Positions 23,001 through 37,693 of a stretch of DNA of 64,000 nt are shown piece after piece. Source of the DNA: Stereum hirsutum FP-91666 SS1 (taxonomy: Eukaryota > Basidiomycota > Agaricomycetes > Russulales > Stereaceae); contig NW_006763131.1 in NCBI RefSeq assembly GCF_000264905.1, positions 2,179,939 through 2,243,938 of the forward strand, written 5' to 3'. Under the pieces are notes generated by a model. That model was given only the letters and a program-made list of their open reading frames with translations. It was not told the origin of the DNA and ran no database searches. Within the stretch, counting starts at the first letter, position 1. Every line of letters starts with the position of its first letter. The translations under genes and the position numbers were made by a program.

Positions 23001-25441
23001 CTCGATTTCTTCCCTCATGCGAAGGGCGGTGGATCTTTCCGTTTATTCGCAAAGGAGGACAATGAAACCAAGGCCCTCAACAAAGCTCTTCAGGAGAAGA
23101 AGGCTAAACGTGCTCAGCTCAATGAGAGCGAGAAGGCCGCCGCTATGGAGAACACCGACAAGCGTGATGCGTGCGTACTCTTCTCCCTCGGTTTCGTATT
23201 CGTTCTCACTCGCATTCTTGTCGCTTCCTTAGCTCATCATTCGCCGATCGCAAGACCTTCACCTGGGAGGGCTTGAATTATCATGTCCCCGTTCCCGGTG
23301 GCACTAAGCAGCTCCTGACCGACGTCTACGGCTATGTCAAGCCCGGTACACTCACCGCTCTTATGGGTGCATCCGGTGCCGGTAAGACCACCTGTCTCGA
23401 CGTCCTCGCTCAGCGCAAGAACATCGGTGTCATCACCGGCGATATCCTCGTCGACGGTCGTCCTCTCAACTCTGACTTCGCGCGCGGCACGGCATACGCC
23501 GAACAGATGGACGTGCATGAGGGCACGGCGACGATCCGTGAGGCGATGAGGTTCTCAGCGTACTTGCGTCAACCGGCCGAGATTTCAAAGGAAGAGAAGG
23601 ATGCCTACGTCGAGGAAATGATCGAGCTCCTTGAGTTGCAGGACTTGGCCGACGCAATTGTCGATGGATTGGGCGTCGAGGCGAGGAAGCGTCTCACGAT
23701 TGGAGTCGAACTCGCCAGCAAGCCCGAGCTACTTCTATTCTTGGACGAGCCGACTTCAGGATTAGATGCTCAGAGTGCGGTATGTCTTTCAGCTGTTGCA
23801 ACTTCCTGCCTATTCTAAGTGCTTGTTCTTCAGTGGAATCTGGTTCGTTTCCTGAGGAAGCTCGCCTCGCAAGGCCAGGCCATCCTTTGCACCATCCACC
23901 AACCTTCCTCTCTCCTCTTCGAGTCCTTCGACCGTCTCCTCCTTCTCGAACGCGGTGGCCGGACCGTCTACTTTGGCGACATCGGAGCTGACTCCCAAGT
24001 CCTGCGTGACTACTTCGCCGCTCACGGTGCAGAGTGCCCCGGCAACGTTAACCCCGCTGAGTTCATGCTCGATGCTATCGGTGCTGGCCTGCAGCCGATG
24101 ATTGGAGATCGCGACTGGAACGATGTGTGGCGGGACTCGGAGGAGTACAGACGGATAAGGGCGGATATCGACTCTGTGAAAGCAGCGGGTCTGGCGAAGC
24201 CGGTGTCGGACGACACCAAAACCTCCACCTATGCTACCTCCTTCTGGTACCAGCTCGGTGTCGTTACGAAACGGAACAACGTCGCGCTTTGGAGAAGCCC
24301 TGATTACCAATTCACTCGTCTTTTCGTACACATCTTCATTTCCCTAGTGAGTACACTCTTCGTTTCCAAAGGGCAGAGCGGAGAACTGATGGTTTCAATA
24401 GTTCGTCAGTTTACCTTTCCTGCAACTTGGCAACGGTGTGAGGGATCTCCAGTACCGAACCTTCTCCATGTGAGTCACCTATCTATTGTTGTAATCTGTT
24501 CGGTCGCTGATGCCCTCTCGTCAGTTTCTGGGCCACTATCCTCCCCGCTATTCTCATGAACCAGATTGAGCCGAAGTTCCTGATGAACAGGCGTGTGTTC
24601 ATACGTGAATCATCCAGTCGTATCTACTCGCCCGAAGTCTTCGCCGTCGCCCAGCTCTTGGGCGAAATCCCTTACTCGACTCTGTGCGCCATCATTTACT
24701 GGGTCCTGATGGTCTACCCGCAAGGATTTGGCCAAGGCTCTGCCGGCCAGAACGGTGTCGGATTCCAGCTGCTTGTCATCCTTTTCACCGAATTCTTCGG
24801 TGTCAGCTTGGGTCAACTCATCGCATCCATCACGCCATCCGTCCAGGTCGCCGTCCTGTTCAACCCGCCCATCATGATCATCCTTTCTCAGTTCTGTGGT
24901 GTCACGATCCCGTATCCCAGTTTGGCTCACTTCTGGAAGTCGTGGTTGTACGAACTGAACCCGTTCACTCGTTTGCTGAGTGCGATGCTATCGACTGAAC
25001 TTCAGTACGTCACCACTCACTATTTGTTCATATACGCTTTGGATTTCGAGCACTGACGGGGCTTTTTCTTATAGCGGACTGGAAATTGTGTGCAAGTCGG
25101 ACGAGTTCGTCCAGTTCGACCCGCCCTCGGGTCAGACGTGTCAGGACTGGGCCAGTGACTTCGTCGACGCCGTCGGTGGGTACCTCAACAATCCCAACGC
25201 CACGGCGGCTTGCCAGTACTGTCAGTACAAAGTCGGCGACGAGTTCTTCGAGCCACTGAACATATCGTACGGATACCGCTGGCGAGATGCGTTCATCATT
25301 CTCGCGTTCTTTGGTGAGTCTCGACCTCTCCCTCGTGGACCGACTCACCGTTGCTGACTACGTTTTGTATGTGCTGGTGTAGGCTTCAACTTCCTAGTCA
25401 CGATTGTCGCTTCTCGTTTCCTCCGCTACGCCAAGCGGTAA
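20083..25441 (+). CDS. PDR-type (ABCG) full-size multidrug ABC transporter
   Basis: A gene with many short introns encodes a (NBD-TMD)x2 transporter of the Pdr5/CDR family, which exports drugs, lipids and xenobiotics across the plasma membrane. In the first NBD, Walker A reads [13 protein letters not shown], the signature [13 protein letters not shown], and the Walker B region [14 protein letters not shown]. In the second NBD, Walker A is [15 protein letters not shown], the signature is the degenerate [14 protein letters not shown], and Walker B is [16 protein letters not shown]. This asymmetry, with Cys for Lys in the first Walker A, is normal in fungal PDR proteins. Each membrane domain has multiple hydrophobic segments, and a Cys-containing extracellular loop (CDGSY, CTLFG) is present. 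The ATG at 20083 follows a TATA-like word by 83 bp. Confidence 0.93.
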
Positions 25442-25989
25442 AAACATTTTCGTGCGACGTCGGTCGTCGTTTCTTCACTCTTCTCTGCTACGGGTTACTC
25501 GCATGATCTGTAACCTACCCCTTCACTACGACAGTCCTACTACCCACGATCTCATGCTCCAAATTCTCATCTTTCACGATAACGCCGGAAGCAGACTCAT
25601 TCCCCTTATTCATGCTGTTTGTCCCCGATCATCCACGCTATCTCATCACGCATCTGCACGCCATACAACACTGCATTTATTGCCCCTTTCCTCATTTCAT
25701 ACCATATCTTTCAGATTTCACCATTTAGGTATTATTTTTCCCCTTTTCTTCCTGGCACTAACAAGTATAATATACCGACACTAGAACGAGTAGAGAAATG
25801 AGTTCAAGAGGTTGAATATATTGTGTTCGCGATGATTTCGACAACTTGACGCGGACGGGCAGCGGGATGTAACTAATACTTGAGCACTGGGCAAGACTTC
25901 GTATGTTGCGGTGATGTTTAGGACGACGTCGGCGCAGCAAGTCGTCCGATTAATTCGTTCAGCAATATCTAGCAGGCAGATGTCGAGAA
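25442..25989. other. convergent 3' intergenic region
   Basis: The region spans 548 bp between the stop codons of the PDR transporter and the Zip2/SHOC1-like gene. It is AT-richer than its surroundings and CT-rich on the plus strand. I see no gene. It presumably contains both 3' UTRs. Confidence 0.45.
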
Positions 25990-28900
25990 CTAGTCGGTAA
26001 TGTTTAGCACGGAAATATCGTGGAATTTGCTCACTACCCTGTCTTCTCCGACAACAGACGCAAAGTAATGCAATCTCTCTTGGGCAGACATGTTCAAGAA
26101 GTCGTCCATGGATACGTGCGACATTATCGCAGCGGCTGCGTAATGGTTCATTCCGTCCGCACCGGCTAGATCCTGCTGGGCCTGCACGCGGTTTCGTGTT
26201 TAGTTTCGCCGCCTGACTCCGTGTTGTGAGATTTGTCGATGGACTGACCTCGTTAACTTCTTCACCCAGCCAATCCCGACTCCCCCATACCGTCCCCGAC
26301 CGCCTTTCTACCCGGTTCCCAAACAACCTCACAAATATTGCGGCTTCGAAGACCGAACGCGCGAACGCGAATACGATATCCGTGTTCTCTCTTTTCAGAT
26401 CGCATGCGTCTGAGATCCCCAGGTCGCGTCGTAGTTTCTTGATTGCCTTGAGGACGGGCGGTGAAAACATGTTCGGGATCCCTACGTCGTCATCCGTGTG
26501 CTCGGCAACGTAGGCCCGCGACGTCGGGAACGATTCAAAGACAAGCAGAAGGTTTCGATAGCGCCAGGATAGCCCATCTAAGCACAATTTCAATGCATCG
26601 CATTGTGTGGGTAACGAAGTGAGTGGGAAATAGAGCACTGCTGAGTCGGCGTCAAGGATAAGGTCTACGCCACTGAGGGTATCGCGCTCGACGAGATCTA
26701 CGCAGCATGACTGGGAGCAGAGGTGCATGACGAGGGCGCGTTTCTGGATGAGGTCTAGCGAGGCAAGGTAACGATGGATGGTAGTGGGTTGGGGTGAGGC
26801 TGCAGGCATGACGAGAGTATTTTTGTCGACGACTTCTTGAGGGATGATGTGGCGTTTCTGAGGCGGCTTTGAAGACTTTCCAACCACGAATGCGTCTTCT
26901 TCTGGTACATCTTCTGGCGTCTCTTCGACGGGTAGAGCGTGGCCGCGAGCAAGTATGAAATCCGTCAGAGATTGGCGCACGAAGACGTGCTCAGAGGCAG
27001 GAGGCGGTGGGAGCAGAGGATTAAGATGGGCAATAGCAACTTCGATGGAGCAAGAAGATAGCATGTTTTGGTCCGGAGGATAAACAGACGAATCGCTAGT
27101 TTCCGGTATGGAGCTACCAGGCAGAGGCGACGAGAAGGGAAAGTAAGGTACATCTTGTGGTGGATGTGACCGAGGATGGGGATGAGAAGGTATCTGCGAT
27201 AATTGTGTCGAGTCCAGTGAGAGTGGCCTGAAAGTCTCTGGTAAGACGTCAAAATTTTGGTCGTCCATTGGCCATGAGTAGGTACCAATGTCTTCAGCCA
27301 TCTGCATTTCGTCAGGCGTAAGATGCGGAGTGTATGTGTGCAGGTTACGGTACCCGTCCGCATCAGGGAAGTCTTTAGGGCAGTTCGGTATCTGATTGAT
27401 ATTGTCCGTTACTGGGACATCTGCTGGAGTAGGTAGAAACAGAGGGGGGCGAGTCTCGGGGCCGTGGTAGCGAGCATCTGGAGATTTAGAAGCCAGGTGA
27501 TCCTCAGCACTAGAGTTCGCATTGTCCCATCCAGTGGGTACAATATGCGTATATAGAGCATCTTGATCCTCGTCAGAGTAGATATCGTCCTCGAGTAGAG
27601 GCTGGTCGCAATGAAGTTGCCGAAGTCGCCGTCGTTCATCTCTAGTGAGTATTCTCTCAGAAGTATCCCAGCTCCCTTCTAGAGACGGAAATGTGTGCAG
27701 AAGACCTTCTAGAGCAATCGACCGAGACTTGAGCAGGTCCAGCGAAGACAAAGGCCTAGGCGTCTCAAAGATGGAGACAACATTCTTCAGAAGCTCTTGA
27801 GACACTTCCTGTTCATGTTCATCAGGATCATCGTGGTGGGCTAGAGCCTCGATGTGAGACAGGTTGTCCAGAATGGGCGACTTCATTTTGTACTTAGTAA
27901 CGCTGGCGTGGTAAAATGAGGAACATATCAAGATGGAGACGAAGCAACGTAAAGCCATACCTCCACGAAAGTTCGAGATTGAGCGCATTGAGTCTGTGCT
28001 TCTTGATGAAGCCGAACGGGCTCGCGCAATCCAGATTGGCGTGTGGTGGCAACTTGGAGGGAGCAAAGACGAGCTCGGCCATACTGCGAGGGACCGGTTT
28101 CCTAGCCTCTTCTATGGTCGGTGGAGGCAGATCTGGCACTGAATGGAACTGAGTTTTTGAAGAGTTAATTCTTGAAGGAAAAGCGTGGGGACCCACCGTC
28201 CATTAATCCATGTTTTTTGATGTCCGGCTGTTCGCGCAGAATCAGATCCAGCTCTGTCTCCCCGATACCACCATGAACTCTCTCAAGCATGACTTTGAAG
28301 TCATCGTCATCCGATGGCATATTTTGACTAGATGCTGCTGGGGTATCGAGGGTAGTAGGAGGTTGTCCAATTATTGAGGTCTGGACGTGATCGGGTGATG
28401 GACGAGCCGAGGACTTCGTGGTCGCGACGATAGTGGGCTTCGTATCTGCACTGATAACGGGATGCAAAAACGAAGCAAGGCTAATGAAAATTAAACCTTG
28501 CGTAAAGCAAAATTGCCAATGGTTCGTTTTTACCTCTGTCCAGCGCCTAAATCTGCTGGTCTCTTGGATGAACTTCCGACACACCGCGTTCTGGGAAATA
28601 TAGTCGGCTCTAGAACAGGAGTGAATATATGCTATGAGCTAGAGCTGAATTCACACTCACCGAGCTCTGACATAAACAGGCGGGTAACAGAAAGGGGCTC
28701 CGGATCGGGAGAAGGCAGGAAGAGTTCGTCTATGTCACTTGTCCCATCTCCTAGCGATGGAGTTGAAGGCGAGGACACCTGACGGAATGTTTCTAACGCA
28801 ACAGAATGAGTTGATAATACGCCACGATGTGAAGATGTTACGCACGCCACCCGTCAACGATGGCTAGGTGCTCAGCTTCCATATCCATATCTTCCTCCTT

Positions 28901-29959
28901 AATGTCAATGATTGGAAATATGCTTGACAGTTCTGCCAACTCTGATGTGAGTGTAGGATGCGCGATCTGAGCGGGCATTGACGTTGTTCCAGCCGCGACG
29001 TTTCTAGGGAATATCGGGGGAGTCATTTCACGCGGTAGGGATAGAATCCGATGGCTATCATGGTAGAGTGACTGTACTGCTGGAGAAAGTGTGGAATCGA
29101 CAGGAGCGCAATTCATAAATGGATTGTTCTGGATAGATTTGCGCAGGATATCTAGCGTTTCCGCATCAACCTGGGATTGTATATCTCTGAAGAGTCATAA
29201 ATCAGACTCGTTGTTACGCATATATCCTGTCCGAATTGAAAGCAACTCACAGGACTTCGTCCAGAACAATGGATGACAGATTGTATTCTTCACTTGTGAG
29301 TGCCAGTGGTTTTGCTAGGCTGACAGCATCTACTTGAGACCTTGGACGTGGGTCAGTGTTCGCAACTGCACCAAATTTGGGTGTCGACCTCATGGCCTTG
29401 AGAGTGATAATGGACGATCTAGGTTCAAACGCGGTGAATTCATCTCTCAGTTCAACTTTGAAGCGAGGCAATGGTAGTCAGTTGAACGGTCAAAAAGTAA
29501 GAAGTAAGTTATAGCGCATACATGCTGCATCGTCATCCCAACACGTTGATGTCTTTGGATGCCCCTTGAACTTTAGAGCGCTATGGATTTCCTCGAAGAC
29601 TTCTCGAGGCTGGGTGAATTCTTCATCGATGTATTCGGTGGTATTGCCAGCGATCCCGTGACGGTCCCAGAGATCCTGGAGAGGTTCGGTAGGAGGGCGC
29701 AAAAACCCATGATCGGATATTGGAATTTTATTGAGTTCCTGTAGGAGTAACTGACAATATCGAGAGTTTAGTCGCAAGCACACTCGAATCTAGGCATGGA
29801 CTCCGACCCGACGCCAAGAAAGAGTCGCATAAGTACCTGGACGACATGTCGATCCTGTGATTCTTTGTGATCAACACCTTCAGTCAGATGAGTTAGAACG
29901 TATTCGTCCAGGATGTTCGTGATGTGGTCTCGAAGTATCTGCTCGGAATGAGTGGACAT
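25990..29959 (-). CDS. Zip2/SHOC1-like XPF-family meiotic protein
   Basis: A gene of about ten exons; exon 1 is 29959-29837 (41 codons) and joins in phase to the next. The N-terminal two thirds are poorly conserved, acidic and Ser/Pro-rich. The C-terminal third looks like the nuclease-fold and tandem helix-hairpin-helix architecture of XPF: DLVERDTLSGVDLILDADSA, a strand and helix pattern through LLLVFESFPTSR, FSPPVLKAIKKLRRDLG, then the HhH segment LAGADGMNHYAAAAIMS and HVSMDDFLNMSAQERL. I do not see the ERKxxxD nuclease motif, so catalysis is unlikely. Zip2/SHOC1 proteins pair with Spo16 and bind branched DNA in meiotic crossover formation. This is inferred from layout and local similarity, not from a search. 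Confidence 0.65.
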
Positions 29960-30228
29960 GGTGGGAGTCGGGAAGCAAGGGGAAAGCTTCCGGGAAAGTT
30001 GTTCTTAGTCGCGGAACGCCGATGGCGCGGAAAGCGGACCGTCGCCGGCTAGGCCCTCGATGACGCCGATATGCTGAAATGCATGTTACTGTAAGCTGCT
30101 CACTGTCATCGACGTCGACGTCGACGGCGATCACGGTTCGTGTGCTCACTCACCGAGTCGCCCACTGCGAGGGTCCAATTGAAGCCCACAATAACACTCC
30201 TTGACTTTACGCTCTCTGGTGCTCTATC
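29960..30228. promoter_or_regulatory. shared divergent promoter, Zip2-like/AP-3 delta
   Basis: A 269-bp gap between the start codons of a meiotic-type gene and a vesicle-coat gene. It contains the GACGTC repeat at 30111-30126. I see no TATA box on either side. Confidence 0.5.
30111..30126. repeat. GACGTC hexamer repeat
   Basis: The 16-bp stretch GACGTCGACGTCGACG is a simple hexamer repeat that is largely self-complementary. GACGTC is the core of CRE/ATF-type bZIP binding sites. It lies in a divergent promoter. Confidence 0.7.
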
Positions 30229-33200
30229 ATGTGGGAGCGAACTCTTCAAGACCTTGTTCGCGGTCTGCGAGCGAACAAGCGAGACGAGGCCAAGTTCATC
30301 GCTCAAGCCGTCGACGAAATTAGGATGGAAGTCCGAAGCAAGGATATGGAGCTCAAGGCTGGAGCGGTGCTCAAATTGACTTACGTGCGTCGATCTCCTG
30401 CTCATGTTTCAACTATGTATTGACGCGTTCCCCACATCCAGCTACAAATGATGGGCTATGACATGAGCTGGGCCTCATTTCATGTCGTGGAGGTTATGTC
30501 GTCTCCGAAGTACCATTTGAAGAGCGTTGGGTATCTTGCGGCCACGCAGTCTTTCGGACAGGACACGGATGTGCTGATGCTCACAACCAATCTATTGAAG
30601 AAGGTAAGAATCTTCATTACCTTGTCTTCATGCCATGTTCATATATCAGTATAGGATCTAAGCTCCAATCCCGCAGACGTTGCTGTCACTCTAAACGGGC
30701 TCTCCCATATCGTTTCTGCGGACATTGGACGTGATCTTTGCCGAGACCTGGTCTCCATACTTAACCATTCTCGACCGCACATACGTAAACGCGCCATCAT
30801 CGCTATGTACAAGGTCATGGTGAAATATCCGGAAGCTGTTCCCCTGGCTCTTCCTCGTATGAAGGAGAAGTTGGAAGATGAGGACTCTGGTGCGTGCACA
30901 AAGTTTGTGTGGCGAATGGGCCACAACTGACCAGCTTTATAGGCGTGGTCTCTACGACAGTCAACGTGCTCTGCGAGCTGGTCAGACGAGACCCTCAAGA
31001 TTATTTATCCCTGGCACCGCAACTGTTTCTCCTTCTAACAACCTCATCTAACAACTGGATGCTCATAAAGATCATCAAGCTGGTGAGTTCTACCCGTGTA
31101 GATGTTACAGTCAGCTCTTGACCGTAAGCGAATAGTTTGGCTATCTTTCACCACACGAACCTCGCCTCGTTAAGAAGCTCCAGCCACCAATAACAGAGCT
31201 GATATCAACCACTGCGGCCATATCCCTCCTCTACGAATGCGTGCACACATGCATTGTGGGTGGCATGCTCCAGAGTGCATCCGGAGACAAGTTAGCGGAA
31301 CTGTGTGTCACCAAACTGGCTGCTTTCTTGCAGGACCCAGATCAGAACCGTAGGTTTACTCCTAAAACATTACATATCAACTACTCACGCATCAATGCCC
31401 CTAGTCAAATATATCGCTTTACTTGCCTTCGTCAAAATTGTGCCATCGCACTCTTACCTTCTGGCCCAGTACCAGGATATGGTATTATCCAGCGTAAACG
31501 ACCAAGATATCAGCATTCGTCTACGTGCTCTAGATCTTCTCTCCGCCATGGTATGCAAGTATCCTTCCCGAGGGTGATGTGTACAATCTAACAGACGCAC
31601 TTGCCACCGTAGGTCAACCGTGAAAATCTCCAGTCAATAGTTCAACAACTGCTATCCCACCTAGTCCGTTCCGAATCCACTTCTATCCCTACGGCTTCGC
31701 AATCACTAGTCGACAACGCCGCCGGACAATCCTCCAAAGCACCGCTGAACCCTAGTCAATCACCCGCATACCGTCTCATTCTGTCCCAACGCATCCTCTC
31801 CATCTGCTCACAAGATACATATGACAACATCACAGATTTCCAATGGTATCTGTCGGTCCTTGTCGACCTCGCATATGTCGCGTCGGTCGATGTAGGTGCT
31901 CAGATCAGGGATCAGCTGGTCGATGTTGTGGGCCGGGTACGGGGCGTGCGGAGATGGGCCGTAGAGTTGATGATGAGGCTCTTGAGTGATGAAACATTCT
32001 TGCTGAATGCACATGAAGAGGGAAGCTGTTCTGAGGTGCTATGGGCTGCGGCATGGATATGCGGTGAGAACTGCGGGTGAGTTGTTTTTGATCGTCGGCG
32101 GATCCGAACTCACAATGTCTGGCATATTGGTAATTTTGCAGGGAACTCGCTGAACCACATAAGCTCTTGACCTATTTGCTACATACAAGCATATCAAACT
32201 TGACTGCAGATACCATCCAAGTATACTTGCAAGCTGCTATCAAGGTCTTCGGTTTCTGGGCTTCCGAGCTCGCCCAGAGATGGGACAACGATGACCTGCC
32301 AAAGGTCAAGGACGTCGTAGACATGATCGTCTCCCGTATGAGCGACTTCGCGTCCAGTCCTGACATCGAGGTTCAGGAAAGGGTAGGCTAGCATATCACG
32401 CAATCCCTTTGAAACATCTTTAACTCGAATGTTTTCTTTGTGTCAGGCTGCAAACGCTCTACAACTATTCGCCTTCGTTCGGGCAGACCTTGCGTCCTTC
32501 AAACCCAAGCCAGCAGGATCTGAGGAAGCCTCTACCTTCGCAGATCCAAGCCTCGAACCCGTCTTTCCGAAAAGTCTACTCCTTATCGGCCCCCTCTTCT
32601 CCGCCTACGACCTCAACCCTGTGGCAGCAGTAGCACAGCTCAGTGTTCCTGTACCGGAAGGCCTCGACTTGGACGCTTGGATTGTTCCACCACCGAAGGA
32701 TCCTTTGGTAGAGGCTGCGACTAGCAATGGGGTTGACGATGAGGATCGCCCAACGAAGAAGAGTAAGGGTAAAGGCAAAGCAAAGGCGAAAAATGGGAGC
32801 GCGCTGAAGACAAAGGGGAAGAAAGGGGAGAATAGTCGGAGAGATGGGTTCACGCCGCCGGTGGAGCAGGTGCCAGAAACACCAGAGGAGAGGGCAGAGC
32901 GAGAACGAGTGCGTCTACATTCAACTCTCCTTCAAACCCAATGCGAACCGCATTTTGAATTGGTTATAATTGTCGTTTTCAGCAACGAGCCTTGCGGTTG
33001 GAAGCTCAGCGCGACGACCCATATTACATCAAAGACAGCGGACCGTCGTCCCTCGCCGACGACGTGGACTCAATACCAGTCGTCCACCTCGACGATCTCC
33101 CACCGATGACTATTTCCGAAGGTATGCATTTACCTCTGATTGATCTCCTTCCCAGGCCATGTACTCAACGACATCTACTTGTAACGTGCAAAAATAGCCC

Positions 33201-33580
33201 CAGAGCGACCCCCAGCTCCCTCGATGCCCTCTCTCCTCCGGGCAGCAGCTACGACAATCTCCACTGAACCCTTTGTCATCGATCGGGAAGGTGAAATGCC
33301 CAAAGGTGCCATTAGTCCCGCCTTATCCCAGCCCACGCCAGGCTCTCAGAGACACTCCAGAGCGCATAGTCCTGCGTTGAACGGCAACGGTAGCACTACA
33401 CTCCCACCGACATTCGCCCCCTATATTTTGGAGGACGAGATCCCAAGGAGTGGAACGCCGGAACCTATCAAGGTGGTCCGCGCCAAGAAGAAGGGAACCG
33501 GGACGGGGAAGAAGACTAAGAAGAAGAATACGTCGACCCCGATGGCGGTAGCTGAGGGAAGTGAGCAGCCATCTGGGTAG
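30229..33580 (+). CDS. APL5: AP-3 complex subunit delta
   Basis: A multi-exon gene whose first exon is 30229-30384. The protein opens with MWERTLQDLVRGLRANKRDE and continues with FIAQAVDEIRMEVRSKDMELK, the conserved start of AP-3 delta. An adaptin solenoid follows, including MMGYDMSWASFHVVEVMSS, KYHLKSVGYLAATQSF and the VNDQDISIRLRALDLLSAMV segment. The C-terminal half has a Lys/Gly-rich linker and the short DPYYIKD motif seen in delta subunits. AP-3 moves cargo from Golgi or endosomes to the vacuole. The extreme C-terminus is again Lys/Thr-rich. It is divergent from the Zip2-like gene. Confidence 0.93.
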
Positions 33581-34403
33581 TGTGTTTGTTGCTGTGTATC
33601 ATCCATCGCGCATGTTGTATGTAAAATGTAGGATCACACAAAACGCTCGCTCGCCACCACGACCGGTTACGAACTGTCGTCATCATTCACCATTTGCTCC
33701 ACATCGACATTACTCTCATCTGTTCTCTTATTTGGTTAATGGACACGAAGCCGTAGTACTGACCGATACATATCTGCATACTGACTGGATCCATGGGGAG
33801 AATCAAAATCGAAAGACGTCTCGCTACTGCTGTGGGAAAGTAATCTGTACTGTGCTGTTATACAGGCGATTGTGTGGATCAGGCTGTTCATTTGAGTGTG
33901 GAAGGAGAGCGGGAGTGAGCGAAGTGAAGGCACAACATGTCTGGTGGAAAAGAAGCAATCGACGAAGACAAGGACAAGAAGAGTTCCAGAAGGCGTATTA
34001 GGTGATGTGCGATGATGGTATAAGCTAACGTCCAGAATGGGGACTGCGAGAAAGCGAGTATGCCTGTGAATTGTGCATGTAGATTCCATCCTGGAATTGT
34101 AAAAGCTGAGTTGCATGAGAGGAACGGAAACAGGAGGATAGCTGTATTCAAGCCAAGCCAACTTGAAGCGGCTAACAGGCACAGTCCGAGTCGATGGGTG
34201 AGGTTAGACAAACGAAGATCAGGATATGAGCGACGTCGAGAGGTATGGTGAAGACGGGACACAGGATGCGAGAGAAGAGAAAACAACGACGAGGATGAAC
34301 GAGGAAAAAAGATAGCAAAGAAACAGATCGAGATCGATAATACGTATGGTCGCGGCCAAAGACGAGGAAGCGTAACAGACATTTGTTGGAGACCGACTAG
34401 CGC
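33581..34403. other. convergent 3' intergenic region
   Basis: About 0.8 kb between the AP-3 delta and GCK-like kinase stop codons. Long open frames cross the minus strand (33736-34182, 33888-34382), but they are low-complexity, hydrophobic and overlap one another without family resemblance. I treat them as 3' flank. Confidence 0.4.
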
Positions 34404-36727
<2,324 letters not shown>

Positions 36728-37228
36728 AGGTATATGAAAAGACGTCTGAAGGAGACACACAAGATTTCCTGTCGCAAACAGCCCAAGACAGAGAGTGTTC
36801 TGAGGTTCCGCAAGAGTCAGAGACTGCGATGTGGGTTGCAGTAACGAGAGATGGGTGTCGACTCCTGGTAATATACACCAAGATGTCTGGATGAAAGGGG
36901 AGGTGTATGAAGGGGACAAGCTGCGGCGAGAGCGCTGGTGGGGGGATGGACGTGCACGGTAAGACTCAAGTTCGTTTGCCACAAGTCGTAGACCCATGGC
37001 TCGGCCCGGCTATTTGCGCGACAGACGTCAGTTCCTCCTCGCTGTCTCTACGTTTGCTCTTTCTACTCAACTAACTGCCTTACTTGTCCTAATAAGTTGC
37101 TTATATGTTTGGAACAGAATATGGCGCGCCAAATATCATTTGAATTGATGAGGTACAAGCATCAAGCACAGGATAACGTCGCCCGCAGTCCACCAGGGGT
37201 TGCCACACGGGTGCCACACGCCCCGCGA
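36728..37228. promoter_or_regulatory. intergenic region upstream of the GCK-like kinase
   Basis: About 500 bp between two minus-strand genes. An open minus-strand frame runs from 36997 into the kinase, so part is probably transcribed as 5' UTR or as an alternative N-terminus. The 19-base repeat at 37200-37218 lies at the far end, just after the neighbouring stop codon. Confidence 0.4.
37200..37218. repeat. copy of an interspersed 19-base element (second copy at 5427-5445)
   Basis: TTGCCACACGGGTGCCACA here and TTGCCACACTGGTGCCACA at 5427-5445 match at 18 of 19 bases. Each contains two TGCCACA words 11 bp apart. Both copies are intergenic and about 32 kb apart. The shorter core GGTGCCACAC also appears at window positions 3-12 and near 20704. 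Confidence 0.6.
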
Positions 37229-37693
37229 CTAAACTCTGTCTACAGCGAGACGACTGGGAAAGCGAGTGAGCTCTGGTAGCTGATGTGTCGCTCCGACCTT
37301 CTCTCCGTTCTCCATATACTCCATAGCTTCTTGACTGCGACGCGTGGGTGTGTTGGGCGCAGGATGCGGGGTATCGGTTGGCGGACGGGCACACGACCTC
37401 AGCTTGTAGAGGAGCACGCCGAGAGCGGCGAAGGTAACGGTTCCGACGACGGAGATGATGATGATTTGATCCCGTTGAGTGAGCTTGGGTGCTGACTTGG
37501 TCTTGAGTGGGTCAGCAGTGACCGTAGTGGGTAGCGGGTCGACTGGCATCGTTGCGGTGTGCAACACGGCGAGCTCGTAGTGGTCGAAGTTGTTGTCATG
37601 ATTGCCGACATGTTGTGGGTACGCCAAGCAGAGTTGGGCGGTTGCGAAGAACCCCACAACGAGTGCGAGGAGTTTGAAGTTGTAAGAGAACAT
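37229..37693 (-). CDS. small single-pass membrane protein with signal peptide, unknown
   Basis: A single exon of 154 residues. A signal peptide is likely: a short N-terminal polar stretch, hydrophobic residues 8-24 (LLALVVGFFATAQLCLA) and a plausible cleavage near Ala24-Tyr25. A lumenal Thr/Pro-rich part follows, and a second hydrophobic segment (IIIISVVGTVTFAALGVLLY) at about residues 77-97 suggests a type I membrane protein with a cytosolic Pro/Thr-rich tail. I do not recognise a family. It could be a fungal-specific sensor-like or adhesion-like protein. This rests on composition only. Confidence 0.6.
   Translation of the reverse strand: MFSYNFKLLALVVGFFATAQLCLAYPQHVGNHDNNFDHYELAVLHTATMPVDPLPTTVTADPLKTKSAPKLTQRDQIIIISVVGTVTFAALGVLLYKLRSCARPPTDTPHPAPNTPTRRSQEAMEYMENGEKVGATHQLPELTRFPSRLAVDRV

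Noticed and set aside
33888..34382. 164-codon hydrophobic minus-strand frame
   Set aside because: It is a 3' flank frame with low complexity, overlapped by another unrelated frame.
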